Part shown: piece after piece, positions 1 to 7,427 of the stretch
Position numbering within the stretch: the first letter of the stretch is position 1
Layout of the letters: every line of letters begins with the position of its first letter
Origin: an uncultured Halomonas sp.
Lineage (GTDB): Bacteria > Pseudomonadota > Gammaproteobacteria > Pseudomonadales > Halomonadaceae
Assembly: GCF_947490095.1 (NCBI RefSeq)
Contig: NZ_CANLFS010000008.1
Coordinates: 1-64,000, forward strand
Direction of reading: 5' to 3'
Length of the DNA: 64,000 nt
The notes under the pieces: generated by a model
Databases searched by the model: none
Told to the model about the DNA's origin: nothing
The model's input: only the letters and a program-made list of their open reading frames with translations
Translations under genes and position numbers: made by a program

Positions 1-77
1 GCTGGAAGCTGGAAGCTGGAAGCTGGAAGCTGGAAGCTGGAAGCTGGAAGCTGGAAGCTGGAAGCTGGAAGCTGGAA
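1..77. repeat. Perfect 7-bp tandem array (GCTGGAA)x11
   Basis: Eleven perfect head-to-tail copies of GCTGGAA begin at the first base of the window, so the array may be longer. It lies downstream of dcd. Inverted single copies (TTCCAGC) occur at about 123-130 and 145-152, so the array can fold back on the dcd-proximal part. The same layout with a different 7-mer occurs near 29540 and 57318. No coding role is seen. Confidence 0.95.
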
Positions 78-130
78 AACAGCATTGCCTAGCTGCCCTT
101 GTGGTCAAGATTTTTCTTCAAGCTTCCAGC

Positions 131-183
131 CGCGAAGCGGCGCTCTTCCAGCTTATAACTCTTGACCCGGCGCAGCCGGGTCA
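131..183 (-). repeat. Stop-codon hairpin part of the 7-mer element (locus 1)
   Basis: On the minus strand the dcd stop codon TGA is itself the start of a perfect 9-bp stem (TGACCCGGC, loop TGC, GCCGGGTCA; 163-183). It is followed by an ATAAGC motif and a second small stem (GCCGC-GAA-GCGGC on the plus strand, about 129-141). It could act as a transcription terminator or mRNA 3'-end stabiliser for dcd, but no clear T-run follows the first stem. Loci 2 and 3 show the same stop-hairpin-ATAAGC order. Confidence 0.7.
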
Positions 184-747
184 GGTCCTGGGCAGGGTCA
201 CCCCTCGCTGCCCCATATACTTGCCGCCACGATCCTTGTAGGAGGTGGCGCAGACCTCATCGGATTCCAGGAACAGCATCTGGGCCACGCCTTCGTTGGC
301 GTAAATCTTCGCCGGCAGGTTGGTGGTGTTGGAAAACTCCAGGGTCACATGCCCTTCCCACTCCGGCTCCAGCGGCGTCACGTTGACGATGATGCCACAG
401 CGCGCATAGGTGGACTTGCCCAGGCAGATGGTCAGCACGCTGCGCGGGATACGGAAGTACTCCACGGTACGCGCCAGGGCGAAGGAGTTCGGCGGGATCA
501 CGCAGACATCGCCCTTGACATCGACGAGACTCTTTTCGTCGAAGGCCTTGGGGTCGACGACCGCCGAATGAATGTTGGTAAACACCTTGAATTCATCGGC
601 ACAGCGGACGTCATAGCCGTAGCTGGAGGTCCCGTAGGAGATCACCCGACGCTCATCCACATAGCGAACCTGGTCGGCCTCGAAGGGTTCGATCATCCCT
701 TCCCGTTCGGCCATGCGACGAATCCAGTTGTCGGACTTGATGCTCAT
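181..747 (-). CDS. dcd: dCTP deaminase
   Basis: Converts dCTP to dUTP and ammonia in the cytoplasm, supplying dUMP for thymidylate synthesis. The 188-residue product matches the usual length of bacterial Dcd. It carries the family core around residues 110-140 (GKSTYAR, then [15 protein letters not shown]) and the C-terminal [13 protein letters not shown] segment that closes over the triphosphate. The ATG has an AGGATAGG-type ribosome site a few bases upstream. It lies downstream of the mrp-like gene on the same strand, separated by a terminator-like hairpin, so it probably has its own promoter. Its stop codon is embedded in the stem of a repeat element. Confidence 0.96.
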   Translation of the reverse strand: MSIKSDNWIRRMAEREGMIEPFEADQVRYVDERRVISYGTSSYGYDVRCADEFKVFTNIHSAVVDPKAFDEKSLVDVKGDVCVIPPNSFALARTVEYFRIPRSVLTICLGKSTYARCGIIVNVTPLEPEWEGHVTLEFSNTTNLPAKIYANEGVAQMLFLESDEVCATSYKDRGGKYMGQRGVTLPRT

Positions 748-789
748 TGAAACCTATCCTGCAGCAATGAATATAGAAGAGAAAGCCTC

Positions 790-818
790 CCCGGGGCCGC
801 CATCATAGCGGCCCCGGG
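790..818 (-). terminator. Intrinsic terminator of the mrp/apbC gene
   Basis: Perfect 11-bp GC-rich stem (CCCGGGGCCGC / GCGGCCCCGGG) with a 7-base loop, directly after the mrp-like stop codon on the minus strand and followed by a T-rich stretch (GGCTTTCTCTTC). It separates this gene from dcd. Confidence 0.75.
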
Positions 819-836
819 CACAGGGGTCACGCGGGT

Positions 837-1640
837 TCACTCGCTGAACGAGATGCTCGGCCCGTCGCTGGACTGGCCCTGCAGCTGTTCGACTACCTGA
901 CGCGCCATGTCACGGAAGGTGCCCGTCACCTCCCCCTCGGGCTCGGCCACTACCGTGGGCCGGCCGCCATCGGCCTGCTCGCGGATCGAGAGCGTCAGCG
1001 GAAGACGCCCCAGCACCCGGGTTTCATACTCCTGGGCAATGCGCTCGCCGCCGCCCTCGCCGAAGATCGGCTCCGCATGTCCGCAGCTCGAGCAGATATG
1101 CAGCGACATGTTCTCCACCACCCCGAGGACCGGCACATTGACCTTGCGGAACATCTCGATGCCCTTGCGGGCATCCAGCAGCGCGATGTCCTGGGGCGTG
1201 GTGACGATGACCGCACCGTCCACCGGCACCTTCTGGGCCAGGGTCAACTGGATATCGCCGGTGCCCGGGGGCATGTCGATGAACAGATAGTCGAGATCGT
1301 CCCATACGGTCTGGTTCAGGAGCTGCTGGAAGGCCCCCGCCACCATCGGCCCCCGCCACACCATGGGCTCACGGATATCCACCATAAAGGCCATGGACAT
1401 GGCCTGAATGCCATGGGCGTCGAGCGGACGCATGGCATTCTCGCCGGCGGCCTCGGGCCTCACGCCCTCGCCTACCCCCAGCATCTGGGCCTGGCTGGGG
1501 CCGTGGATATCGGCATCCAGGATGCCGACTCGATAGCCTTCCGCGGCCATGGCCAGGGCCAGGTTCGCGGTGACGGTAGACTTGCCGACGCCACCCTTGC
1601 CGGATGCCACGGCGACGATATGCTTGACCCCTTCGATCAC
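837..1640 (-). CDS. apbC: Mrp/ApbC-family iron-sulfur carrier P-loop ATPase (short form)
   Basis: Member of the Mrp/NBP35 ParA-like ATPases that carry Fe-S clusters to apo-proteins in the cytoplasm. The deviant Walker A SGKGGVGKST sits at residues 13-22, the Walker B-like region IDMPPGTGD at about 121-129, and the cluster-binding C-S-S-C pair at residues 183-186. At 267 residues it lacks the N-terminal MIP18/DUF59-type domain found in longer Mrp proteins such as that of E. coli; the P-loop begins almost at the start codon. It is monocistronic by appearance, with hairpin terminators on both sides. In related genomes the gene usually neighbours metG and dcd; here only dcd is seen. Confidence 0.93.
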   Translation of the reverse strand: MIEGVKHIVAVASGKGGVGKSTVTANLALAMAAEGYRVGILDADIHGPSQAQMLGVGEGVRPEAAGENAMRPLDAHGIQAMSMAFMVDIREPMVWRGPMVAGAFQQLLNQTVWDDLDYLFIDMPPGTGDIQLTLAQKVPVDGAVIVTTPQDIALLDARKGIEMFRKVNVPVLGVVENMSLHICSSCGHAEPIFGEGGGERIAQEYETRVLGRLPLTLSIREQADGGRPTVVAEPEGEVTGTFRDMARQVVEQLQGQSSDGPSISFSE

Positions 1641-1742
1641 GGTCTTGCTCCTTCTCTCGTAGAACGACCAGGCCGACTCTTGGCCGACCCGCTTGTCATC
1701 AGTATACGCCCTGGGGCAAGGCGACCGAACCTGTCATAAAGA

Positions 1743-1769
1743 AACGGCGGGCCTTGCCGGCCCGCCGTT
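1743..1769 (-). terminator. Intrinsic terminator of the coiled-coil protein gene
   Basis: Perfect 11-bp stem (AACGGCGGGCC / GGCCCGCCGTT) with a GGCAA loop on the minus strand, about 30 bases after the stop codon and followed by TTTCTTTAT. This is a classic rho-independent terminator. Confidence 0.88.
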
Positions 1770-1797
1770 GTCCATGACGCTTCGCTACCGAGTCGGC

Positions 1798-3033
1798 TCA
1801 GCTCTCTTTGCCGGCCTTTTGCTCTTCCTGACCAGACTCCTGGCCTGCCTCTTGAGCGGCTTCCTGACCGTCGTCCTGAGCGGCCTCATCGGGCTGACCC
1901 TCGGCGCTCATGTCATCGTCCGAGGCCTTGCTCTCGGCGCCTTGCGACGAGGCATCATCGCCCTGCGGCGCGTTCAATGCCTCGCTGTCGGCACCCTCGC
2001 CTTCCGCTTCGGCGGCGGCGTCGTTCGCTGCATCCGAGGCCTCGACGCCCACATCCAGAGACTCGAGCTCGCTGCGCCAGGTCGCCAGCTGGGACTCCAG
2101 GCCCTGGAGTTGCGCCTCGCGACGCTCGACCTTGCTCTCGACGCTGGCCAGCTCATCGCGACCGATGCCGATGGCAAGCTTGGTATCCTCGAGCCGACTC
2201 TCGGCATCCTTGACCGCCTGCTGGGCCGCATCACGCTCACTGCGCATGGACTCGAGCTCCTGGGTCAGGGCATCGCGCTCTTCACCAAGCTCCGTCATCC
2301 GAGCCTGGAGGGTGTCGAGCTCGGCCTGGCTGGCATCGATGTCCTCTTGAAGCGTCGCCTTGTCGTCTTCCAGCGTCGCGACCTCTTCCTTCAGGCTCTC
2401 CAGGCCGGACTCCGCCTGCTGACGCGCCTCCTCGGCGGCCTGACGCTCGTCCACGGCGGCCTGGCGTGCCTCTTCGGCTTCCTGGCGCTGCGACTCGGCT
2501 TCCTGACGCGCACTCTCGGCGGATTCCCGTGCCTCCTCGGCATCGCTGCGCGCCTGCTCCACGGCATCACGCTCTTCCTTCAGCTCCGCCAGGGCCTGCT
2601 CGAGGGTCGCCTGCTCCTCTTCGAGAGTCGCAATATTCTCCTCGAGGGCCTGCTGAGAGCCCTGTAGCTCCTCCATCCGTGTCTCGGCGGCGGCAATCTC
2701 GGCCTGAATGGCATCCAGTTGCTCGGTGGCCTCCGCTTCGCGGGCCTCGACGTCGGCCTGCAGAGTCTGACGGCGCTGTTCGAGTTCCTCGATCTCGGCT
2801 TCCAGCGTCTCGACTTCCTCACCGGCCCGCTTGTGCTCTTCCAGCTGGGTGCTCAGCGATTGGTTACGCGACTCGAGCACGGCCATCTCGGCTTCCAGCG
2901 CTTCCTGGGCGTCCTTGTGGCTGCCGGCGCTGGACTGGGCGATGATCGCCCACACGACGCCAATGGCCGCCACACCGGCGAGGCCTCGCACGCGGTTGTC
3001 CTTGAACGGTGATGTCTGAGTGGTTTCCGACAT
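1798..3033 (-). CDS. Membrane-anchored long coiled-coil protein, function unknown
   Basis: Not recognised as a named family. The 411-residue product has a short cytoplasmic N terminus, one hydrophobic segment at about residues 17-32 (LAGVAAIGVVWAIIAQ), then roughly 270 residues of uninterrupted E/A/Q/R/L-rich heptads predicted to be a long coiled coil. A very acidic D/E/G/Q/S-rich tail of about 80 residues ends in a Gly-Gln-Glu-rich run. It resembles the generic 'SMC-like' annotations but has no ATP-binding motif. The ATG is preceded by AAAAGGA. It stands alone with its own terminator. A structural or tethering role at the inner membrane is only inference. Confidence 0.8.
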   Translation of the reverse strand: MSETTQTSPFKDNRVRGLAGVAAIGVVWAIIAQSSAGSHKDAQEALEAEMAVLESRNQSLSTQLEEHKRAGEEVETLEAEIEELEQRRQTLQADVEAREAEATEQLDAIQAEIAAAETRMEELQGSQQALEENIATLEEEQATLEQALAELKEERDAVEQARSDAEEARESAESARQEAESQRQEAEEARQAAVDERQAAEEARQQAESGLESLKEEVATLEDDKATLQEDIDASQAELDTLQARMTELGEERDALTQELESMRSERDAAQQAVKDAESRLEDTKLAIGIGRDELASVESKVERREAQLQGLESQLATWRSELESLDVGVEASDAANDAAAEAEGEGADSEALNAPQGDDASSQGAESKASDDDMSAEGQPDEAAQDDGQEAAQEAGQESGQEEQKAGKES

Positions 3034-3182
3034 AGATGCATCCTTTTCTTTATTGATTCAGCCTGAGGGTTCGACACCCGCTCGGCACCCGTAGCCAGAG
3101 CCAAGCCATGGCCGGTATCTCAGGATTAGCATACAGAGCGCCATCCCCCGGGGAAAGAGCCGCCGTGTGCCGTCATCGCGCC

Positions 3183-3914
3183 TCAGAAGCGCTCGTCTCG
3201 ACGCAGGTAGCGCCATTGCCCGGCCGGCACCGCACCCAATGACACGCCACCCATGCGCAGGCGCCGGCTAGCCACCACGCCGAGCCCCACGGCCCGGCAC
3301 ATCGCCTCGAGCTGGCCGGGCTTCGCCCCCTTGGCGGCGAAGCGTAGCCGGTCCTCGCTTTGCCAGCTGACCTTGAGCGCCGTCGGATGCTGTCCGGGTA
3401 ACGCCGCCCCCTCTCTCAGCGCCGCCAGCCCGTGCTCGTCCAGGCGACCGGTCACGTCTATCAACCATTCCTCCTCCAGCCGCGAGCGCTTCTCCTCGAG
3501 GCGCCTGAGAACACCGCGGTCTTGGGTGAACACCATCAGACCCGCTTCGGCGGGCCCCAGCGGCAGACGTGAGACCAGGCCACGAAAGTGTGCCTTCAAC
3601 ACTCCCTTTCCGGCGGGATCCTCGGGCCAATGAGTGGCCTTGCGGATCACGCGTCTTGCCAGATCCTCGCCCTCGATAGCCTCGATATCGGCGGGACAGT
3701 GGTAAAGCAGCGTCGCCGGCGATATCTCCCGGGGGGTGGCTCCCGGCAACAGCGCGACAACCTGGTCGACGACCTTGAACTGGGGCTCTTCGACGACGCG
3801 GCCGTCGACACTCACCCAGCCCCCGGCGATGTAGAGCTCGGCCTCGCGACGTGAACAGGGCAGCTCGCGTGCCAGCCGCTTGGAGAGCCGCTCCTCGCCA
3901 TGGGTATCATTCAT
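3183..3914 (-). CDS. 16S-type pseudouridine synthase (RsuA/RluF-like, S4 domain)
   Basis: Isomerises a uridine in ribosomal RNA to pseudouridine. The N-terminal part (about residues 5-55, with LSKRLARELPCSRREAELYIAGGWVSVDG) is an S4 RNA-binding domain. The remainder matches the RsuA/RluB/E/F catalytic fold, but the usual R-L-D catalytic motif is replaced by SRLPLGPAEAGLMVFTQD, which keeps the GL-hxFT part while the expected aspartate appears shifted to P-A-E. Activity therefore needs checking. Start chosen at ATG 3914 (MNDTHGEERLSK) because upstream residues are non-homologous and it has a GGGAG ribosome site; length 243 residues. The target base cannot be assigned from sequence alone. Confidence 0.8.
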   Translation of the reverse strand: MNDTHGEERLSKRLARELPCSRREAELYIAGGWVSVDGRVVEEPQFKVVDQVVALLPGATPREISPATLLYHCPADIEAIEGEDLARRVIRKATHWPEDPAGKGVLKAHFRGLVSRLPLGPAEAGLMVFTQDRGVLRRLEEKRSRLEEEWLIDVTGRLDEHGLAALREGAALPGQHPTALKVSWQSEDRLRFAAKGAKPGQLEAMCRAVGLGVVASRRLRMGGVSLGAVPAGQWRYLRRDERF

Positions 3915-4000
3915 CGTGGGGGTCTCCCTGGGAAAAAGTCGTGTACACAGCCTGACGCGCCAAGAGAAAAGGGAGCGCCGCGACTCGCCTGACCGACACG

Positions 4001-4675
4001 TCAGCAAGCCAGCCAGATACAGTGCCTGGCGCCCTTGCCGGGTCGATGGGCACGCACCGTGACCGTTTCGACCAGCAGGCCGACCCGCCTCAGCCGCTCG
4101 GTAAAGGCCGGGTCTTCGCCTGCCGACCACACCGCTAGCACACCATCGGGACGCAGCGCCTGCTGGGCGCAGGCCAGTCCCTTCGGTGAATAGAGCCAGT
4201 CGTTCTCACGTCGTGTCAGTCCCTCGGGACCGTTGTCCACATCGAGCATGATGGCGTCGAAGCCACCGGGCTCGCGACGCAACAACTCACCCACATCACC
4301 CACGCTGACCCGTGTGCGCGGATCGGCCAACGGATGGCCGGCAGCGGCGCCCAGCGCTCCCCGGTTCCACTCCACCACACCCGGCACCAGCTCGGCGACC
4401 ACCACTTCGGCATCCGCGCCCAGGGCCTTAAGGGCCGCCGCCAGAGTGAAGCCCATGCCCAGTCCACCGACCAGCACCCGGGCTCCGGGGCGCTCGGCAA
4501 TTCGCTGACAGGCCAGCTCGGCCAGGGCATCCTCGGAGCCGTGCAGACGCGTGTTCATCAGCTCGCCTGCGGTCCCGGCGATACGGATGGAGAACTCATC
4601 GTTACGCTGCAACAGCCGCAGCTCGCTACCCTTGCCGGGAATGCTTGCGGTACCGATCATTTCGAATTTGGCCAT
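4001..4675 (-). CDS. Spermidine-synthase-like methyltransferase-fold protein
   Basis: 224 residues with the Rossmann-like fold of polyamine synthases. The nucleotide-binding stretch VLVGGLGMGFTLAAAL lies around residues 66-81, followed by the acidic VVVAELVPGVVEWNR and the region DAIMLDVDNGPEGL, in place of the D-x-x-D of true spermidine synthases. Such proteins are often annotated as spermidine synthase although many are of unknown substrate. Start set at ATG 4675 (MAKFEMIG) rather than an upstream TTG because no ribosome site precedes the TTG. It lies just upstream, on the same strand, of the pseudouridine synthase gene. Confidence 0.75.
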   Translation of the reverse strand: MAKFEMIGTASIPGKGSELRLLQRNDEFSIRIAGTAGELMNTRLHGSEDALAELACQRIAERPGARVLVGGLGMGFTLAAALKALGADAEVVVAELVPGVVEWNRGALGAAAGHPLADPRTRVSVGDVGELLRREPGGFDAIMLDVDNGPEGLTRRENDWLYSPKGLACAQQALRPDGVLAVWSAGEDPAFTERLRRVGLLVETVTVRAHRPGKGARHCIWLAC

Positions 4676-4773
4676 GGAATCTCTAATCAACGGAGAGGTG
4701 GGTCATCAGCAGGCGCTGAGTGCGACGTATTATGCTGGCTACAGCGAGGGGTTACCATGTGGCATTGTCAGCG

Positions 4774-4804
4774 TTGACGCGCTGCGCGACGACGAGCGTA
4801 TGAT
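4774..4804 (+). promoter_or_regulatory. Possible promoter of the YihY-family gene
   Basis: TTGACG (4774-4779) and TATGAT (4799-4804) are separated by 19 bases, slightly longer than ideal, and lie about 30 bases before the chosen start at 4833. Confidence 0.35.
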
Positions 4805-4832
4805 GCAAAAATGTCCATGCCGGGCCAAACCG

Positions 4833-5771
4833 ATGACGTCTCCTCTCCTACGACACCGCTCGCGCCACATTACCCTCACTCTGCTACCACGGGTCGCGCG
4901 TTTCCTGTGGCGGGTACTCTGCGCCTTTCTACGCAACCGGGGCATCCTGCTCGCCGGCGGTGTGGGCTACAACATCCTGCTCTCCATCGTGCCGCTGTTC
5001 GCGCTGCTGGTGGTGTTACTGGCGGGCGTGGTCGACGAGGCTCGCCTGCTGGAAGTGCTGTCGATTCAGGCCCGCCACCTGGCACCGGCCCACGCCGAGG
5101 TCCTCCTGGAGGCCGTGCGCGCCCTGCTCGAATCCCGTGAGGTGATCGGCCTGCTGGGCCTTCCCATCCTGCTGCTGTTCAGCTCCTTCGCCTTTCGCAT
5201 GCTCGAGGATGCCCTCGCCATCCTCTTTCACGCGCCGGATGCCCCACATCAGGGGCGTAGCGCCTGGGTCTCGGTGCTGCTGCCCTATGCCTTCATGGCC
5301 GTGCTCGGAGCGGGCCTTTTGGCACTGACCCTGGTGGTCAGCCTGATCAGTGGCCTGAATGCCCTGACCCTGGCCCTGACCGGACACGGGCTCCCCCTGG
5401 CGGGCCTCTCCGAGCCGCTGCTCAACCTGACCAGCTTCGTCGGCGTCTTCCTGCTGTTCAGCGCCATCTACAAGGTGTTGCCGGTAGTGAGAATCGCCCT
5501 GCGTCGCGCCCTGGTAGGGGGCTTCGTGGCCGCCCTGCTATGGGAGGGAGTTCGCCTGCTGCTGGTCTATTACTTCGCCAACCTCTCCTTCGTTAATGCC
5601 GTCTACGGCTCCCTCGCCACCCTGATCGTGGTGCTGCTGAGCCTGGAGGTCGGCGCGATCATCCTGCTGCTGGGTGCCCAGGTAATCGCCGAACTGGAAC
5701 ATAATGCGCGCCTGGGCCTGCCCTGGTACCAGGATGCCCGACGCCGGGCCGTCACCCATCAAGACCGCTAG
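4833..5771 (+). CDS. yihY: YihY/BrkB-family inner-membrane protein
   Basis: Polytopic inner-membrane protein of the family once mis-named ribonuclease BN; the function of the family is uncertain. The 312-residue product shows about six hydrophobic segments (for example VGYNILLSIVPLFALLVVLLAGVV, VIGLLGLPILLLFSSFAF, LLPYAFMAVLGAGLLALTLVV) and the family signature YNILLSIVPLFALL near residues 45-58. The C-terminal part ends with the conserved NAVYGSLATLIVVLLSLEVGAIILLLGAQVIAEL. Start set at ATG 4833 (MTSPLL), the start closest to the conserved region; ATGs at 4800 and 4803 are alternatives because no clear ribosome site decides. Its 3' end lies 4 bases from the convergent phospholipase D-like gene. 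Confidence 0.85.
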   Translation: MTSPLLRHRSRHITLTLLPRVARFLWRVLCAFLRNRGILLAGGVGYNILLSIVPLFALLVVLLAGVVDEARLLEVLSIQARHLAPAHAEVLLEAVRALLESREVIGLLGLPILLLFSSFAFRMLEDALAILFHAPDAPHQGRSAWVSVLLPYAFMAVLGAGLLALTLVVSLISGLNALTLALTGHGLPLAGLSEPLLNLTSFVGVFLLFSAIYKVLPVVRIALRRALVGGFVAALLWEGVRLLLVYYFANLSFVNAVYGSLATLIVVLLSLEVGAIILLLGAQVIAELEHNARLGLPWYQDARRRAVTHQDR

Positions 5772-5775
5772 CCGG

Positions 5776-7266
5776 CTAGAAGGTGGAGAGCCCCGTCGCC
5801 TCCATGACACGATAACGCAGACGCTGCCAGGGCGTGGCCTCATCGAAGGCGTCGAAGGGCTCACTGGTGACGTGTTCGGGCGAGCTCTTCCAGCGCCCAT
5901 CGAAGAAGGTGCCGGCCTCCCGGATAGCCGGCGTATCCGCCGGCCCCACCAGGCGCACACTGGTCTCCAGGTTGAGATCATCCAGGTTGCGCCGGGTGAC
6001 GTTCGCCGACCCTAGAATCATCTCGGCCTCGCCGCCGTCGGCGGGTCGACGCAACAGCAGCTTGGTGTGGCACTGCTCACCCTGCGTCACGCACCAACGC
6101 ACCTCCACCGCCTCCCGATGAAGCTCGAGGGCCACCGGCCGATTGGGGATCCCCCCCTTCTCGATGCCGAAGGCATCACGATTGGGGTCGAGCAGCACCC
6201 TCACCCGCACGCCGCGCCCCCGGGCCTGTTTCAGCGCTTCTATCACTCCACGGTGGGCCAGATAGAACATCGCCACATCGAGGCGGTCGCCGGCGTCACT
6301 GGCGGCGATGGCCGCCAGCAGGGCATCGCGGACCGCCCCCTCGGTCACAAGCTGCACGCGGGCGCCTTTCGTCGATGACGATACCGATGACGATGACGGG
6401 CCGGTGTCAGGCGAGGCGGGCCCAGGCAAGGCGGGCCCAGGCAAGGCGGGCTCGGGCAAGGCGACGCCGGACCAGGACGCCACGGCCCGCTCGCTGGCCA
6501 ACAGGTCCAGCGCCGCGGCTCCCTGGAAGCGCAGCGCCACATTACCGTGCAGGCTGCTGGCATCATGGGGATTGGCCGACGTTACCAGCCCCGCCCAGCC
6601 ATCGTCCTGGTCCACCACCAGCGTCTTGCGATGGTTGGCCTGGAAGTTGAGCAGGGCCAGATAACTGCGCAGGGTGACACGCCCCGGCCCCAGCAGATTG
6701 GGCAGCCAGCCGCCGTCGGCCCGATTCCCGAACCAGCGCGGCACCAGATGCCAGAGCCCGGACCATAGCGGGTTGGAGGCGCGCAGCCGAGTCAGGTCGG
6801 TCTCCACCACGCGCACGCCCGCCTGACGAAGCCGCGCGAAGTGATCGGGGACGAGGCCGCCGTAGAGGGTGTTGAGCGGGTCGGTGATCACCACGGCCTC
6901 AAGCCCCGGGTGGTCACGCTTCTGATCGATCAGCGCCTGGGTCAACTGCCGGGAGAGGGCCCGAAAGTCCTGCCCCGTGGCGCTACCGGCGAAGTCGTTG
7001 AACAGAAACATGTCGGCGACCACCAGCCGCCGCGCCCCTCCGATCAGCGCCAGCGCCTCGTCGAAGATCGCCTGGTCGAGATGACGCCGTCCCGCGGCGT
7101 CATACCAGGTGCGATCGGCCAGGAAGCGCACCCGCTCGGCGGGCCGCTCGGGAAACGCCACGCCGACGCCCTCGGGGAGGGGCTTGAAACGCTGCCAGGT
7201 CCCCATGCCGAGCCACATCAACAGTAATCCCGCCAGAATCCACAGCCCCATGCCTCGCTTGCTCAT
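5776..7266 (-). CDS. Membrane-anchored phospholipase D-like protein
   Basis: Two PLD-type catalytic half-sites are visible: H212-K214-D219 (NHRKTLVVD) followed by SANPHD, and H400-K402 (CHTKLLLR) followed by GSANVTRRNL. A hydrophobic N-terminal segment (residues 6-22) suggests an inner-membrane anchor with the catalytic part outside. The 496-residue protein resembles the cardiolipin synthase/PLD superfamily but the actual substrate is unknown. Between the two halves lies a low-complexity linker (about 271-300) made of P-A-L-P-G repeats and a serine run, encoded by a tandem DNA repeat. It is convergent with the YihY-family gene. A lipid phosphodiesterase or transferase role is inferred from the motifs only. 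Confidence 0.85.
   Translation of the reverse strand: MSKRGMGLWILAGLLLMWLGMGTWQRFKPLPEGVGVAFPERPAERVRFLADRTWYDAAGRRHLDQAIFDEALALIGGARRLVVADMFLFNDFAGSATGQDFRALSRQLTQALIDQKRDHPGLEAVVITDPLNTLYGGLVPDHFARLRQAGVRVVETDLTRLRASNPLWSGLWHLVPRWFGNRADGGWLPNLLGPGRVTLRSYLALLNFQANHRKTLVVDQDDGWAGLVTSANPHDASSLHGNVALRFQGAAALDLLASERAVASWSGVALPEPALPGPALPGPASPDTGPSSSSVSSSTKGARVQLVTEGAVRDALLAAIAASDAGDRLDVAMFYLAHRGVIEALKQARGRGVRVRVLLDPNRDAFGIEKGGIPNRPVALELHREAVEVRWCVTQGEQCHTKLLLRRPADGGEAEMILGSANVTRRNLDDLNLETSVRLVGPADTPAIREAGTFFDGRWKSSPEHVTSEPFDAFDEATPWQRLRYRVMEATGLSTF
6406..6465 (-). repeat. 15-bp tandem repeat inside the PLD-like gene
   Basis: Four imperfect 15-bp units (GGCAAGGCGGGCCCA-like) in frame with the gene encode the PALPG-type linker between the two PLD half-sites. 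Being a multiple of three, copy-number change would alter linker length without a frameshift. Confidence 0.85.
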
Positions 7267-7374
7267 GTTGGTCCTTTGTCACCCTCATCGATGATTCGCC
7301 ATCTAGTGATGCCTGGATCAGCATACCCGCGTATCAGGATAAGCACAGTGCGCGAACCATGCCCTTGGATGGCA

Positions 7375-7407
7375 AAGCGGGGCGTCGACTCGGTCAACGC
7401 CCCGCTT
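7375..7407 (-). terminator. Probable terminator of tctCBA
   Basis: 10-bp perfect stem (AAGCGGGGCG / CGCCCCGCTT) 20 bases after the tctA stop codon on the minus strand. The T-run is short (TTTG), so it is a moderate terminator. Confidence 0.65.
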
Positions 7408-7427
7408 CTTCGCCCCCTTGTGGAGGA

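Noticed and set aside
1..77. CRISPR-like repeat array
   Set aside because: The units are 7 bp with no spacers; this is a simple tandem array.
4551..4832. N-terminal extension of the YihY-family protein to 406 residues
   Set aside because: The added residues are antisense to the spermidine-synthase-like gene and not hydrophobic or conserved; a start near 4833 is more plausible.
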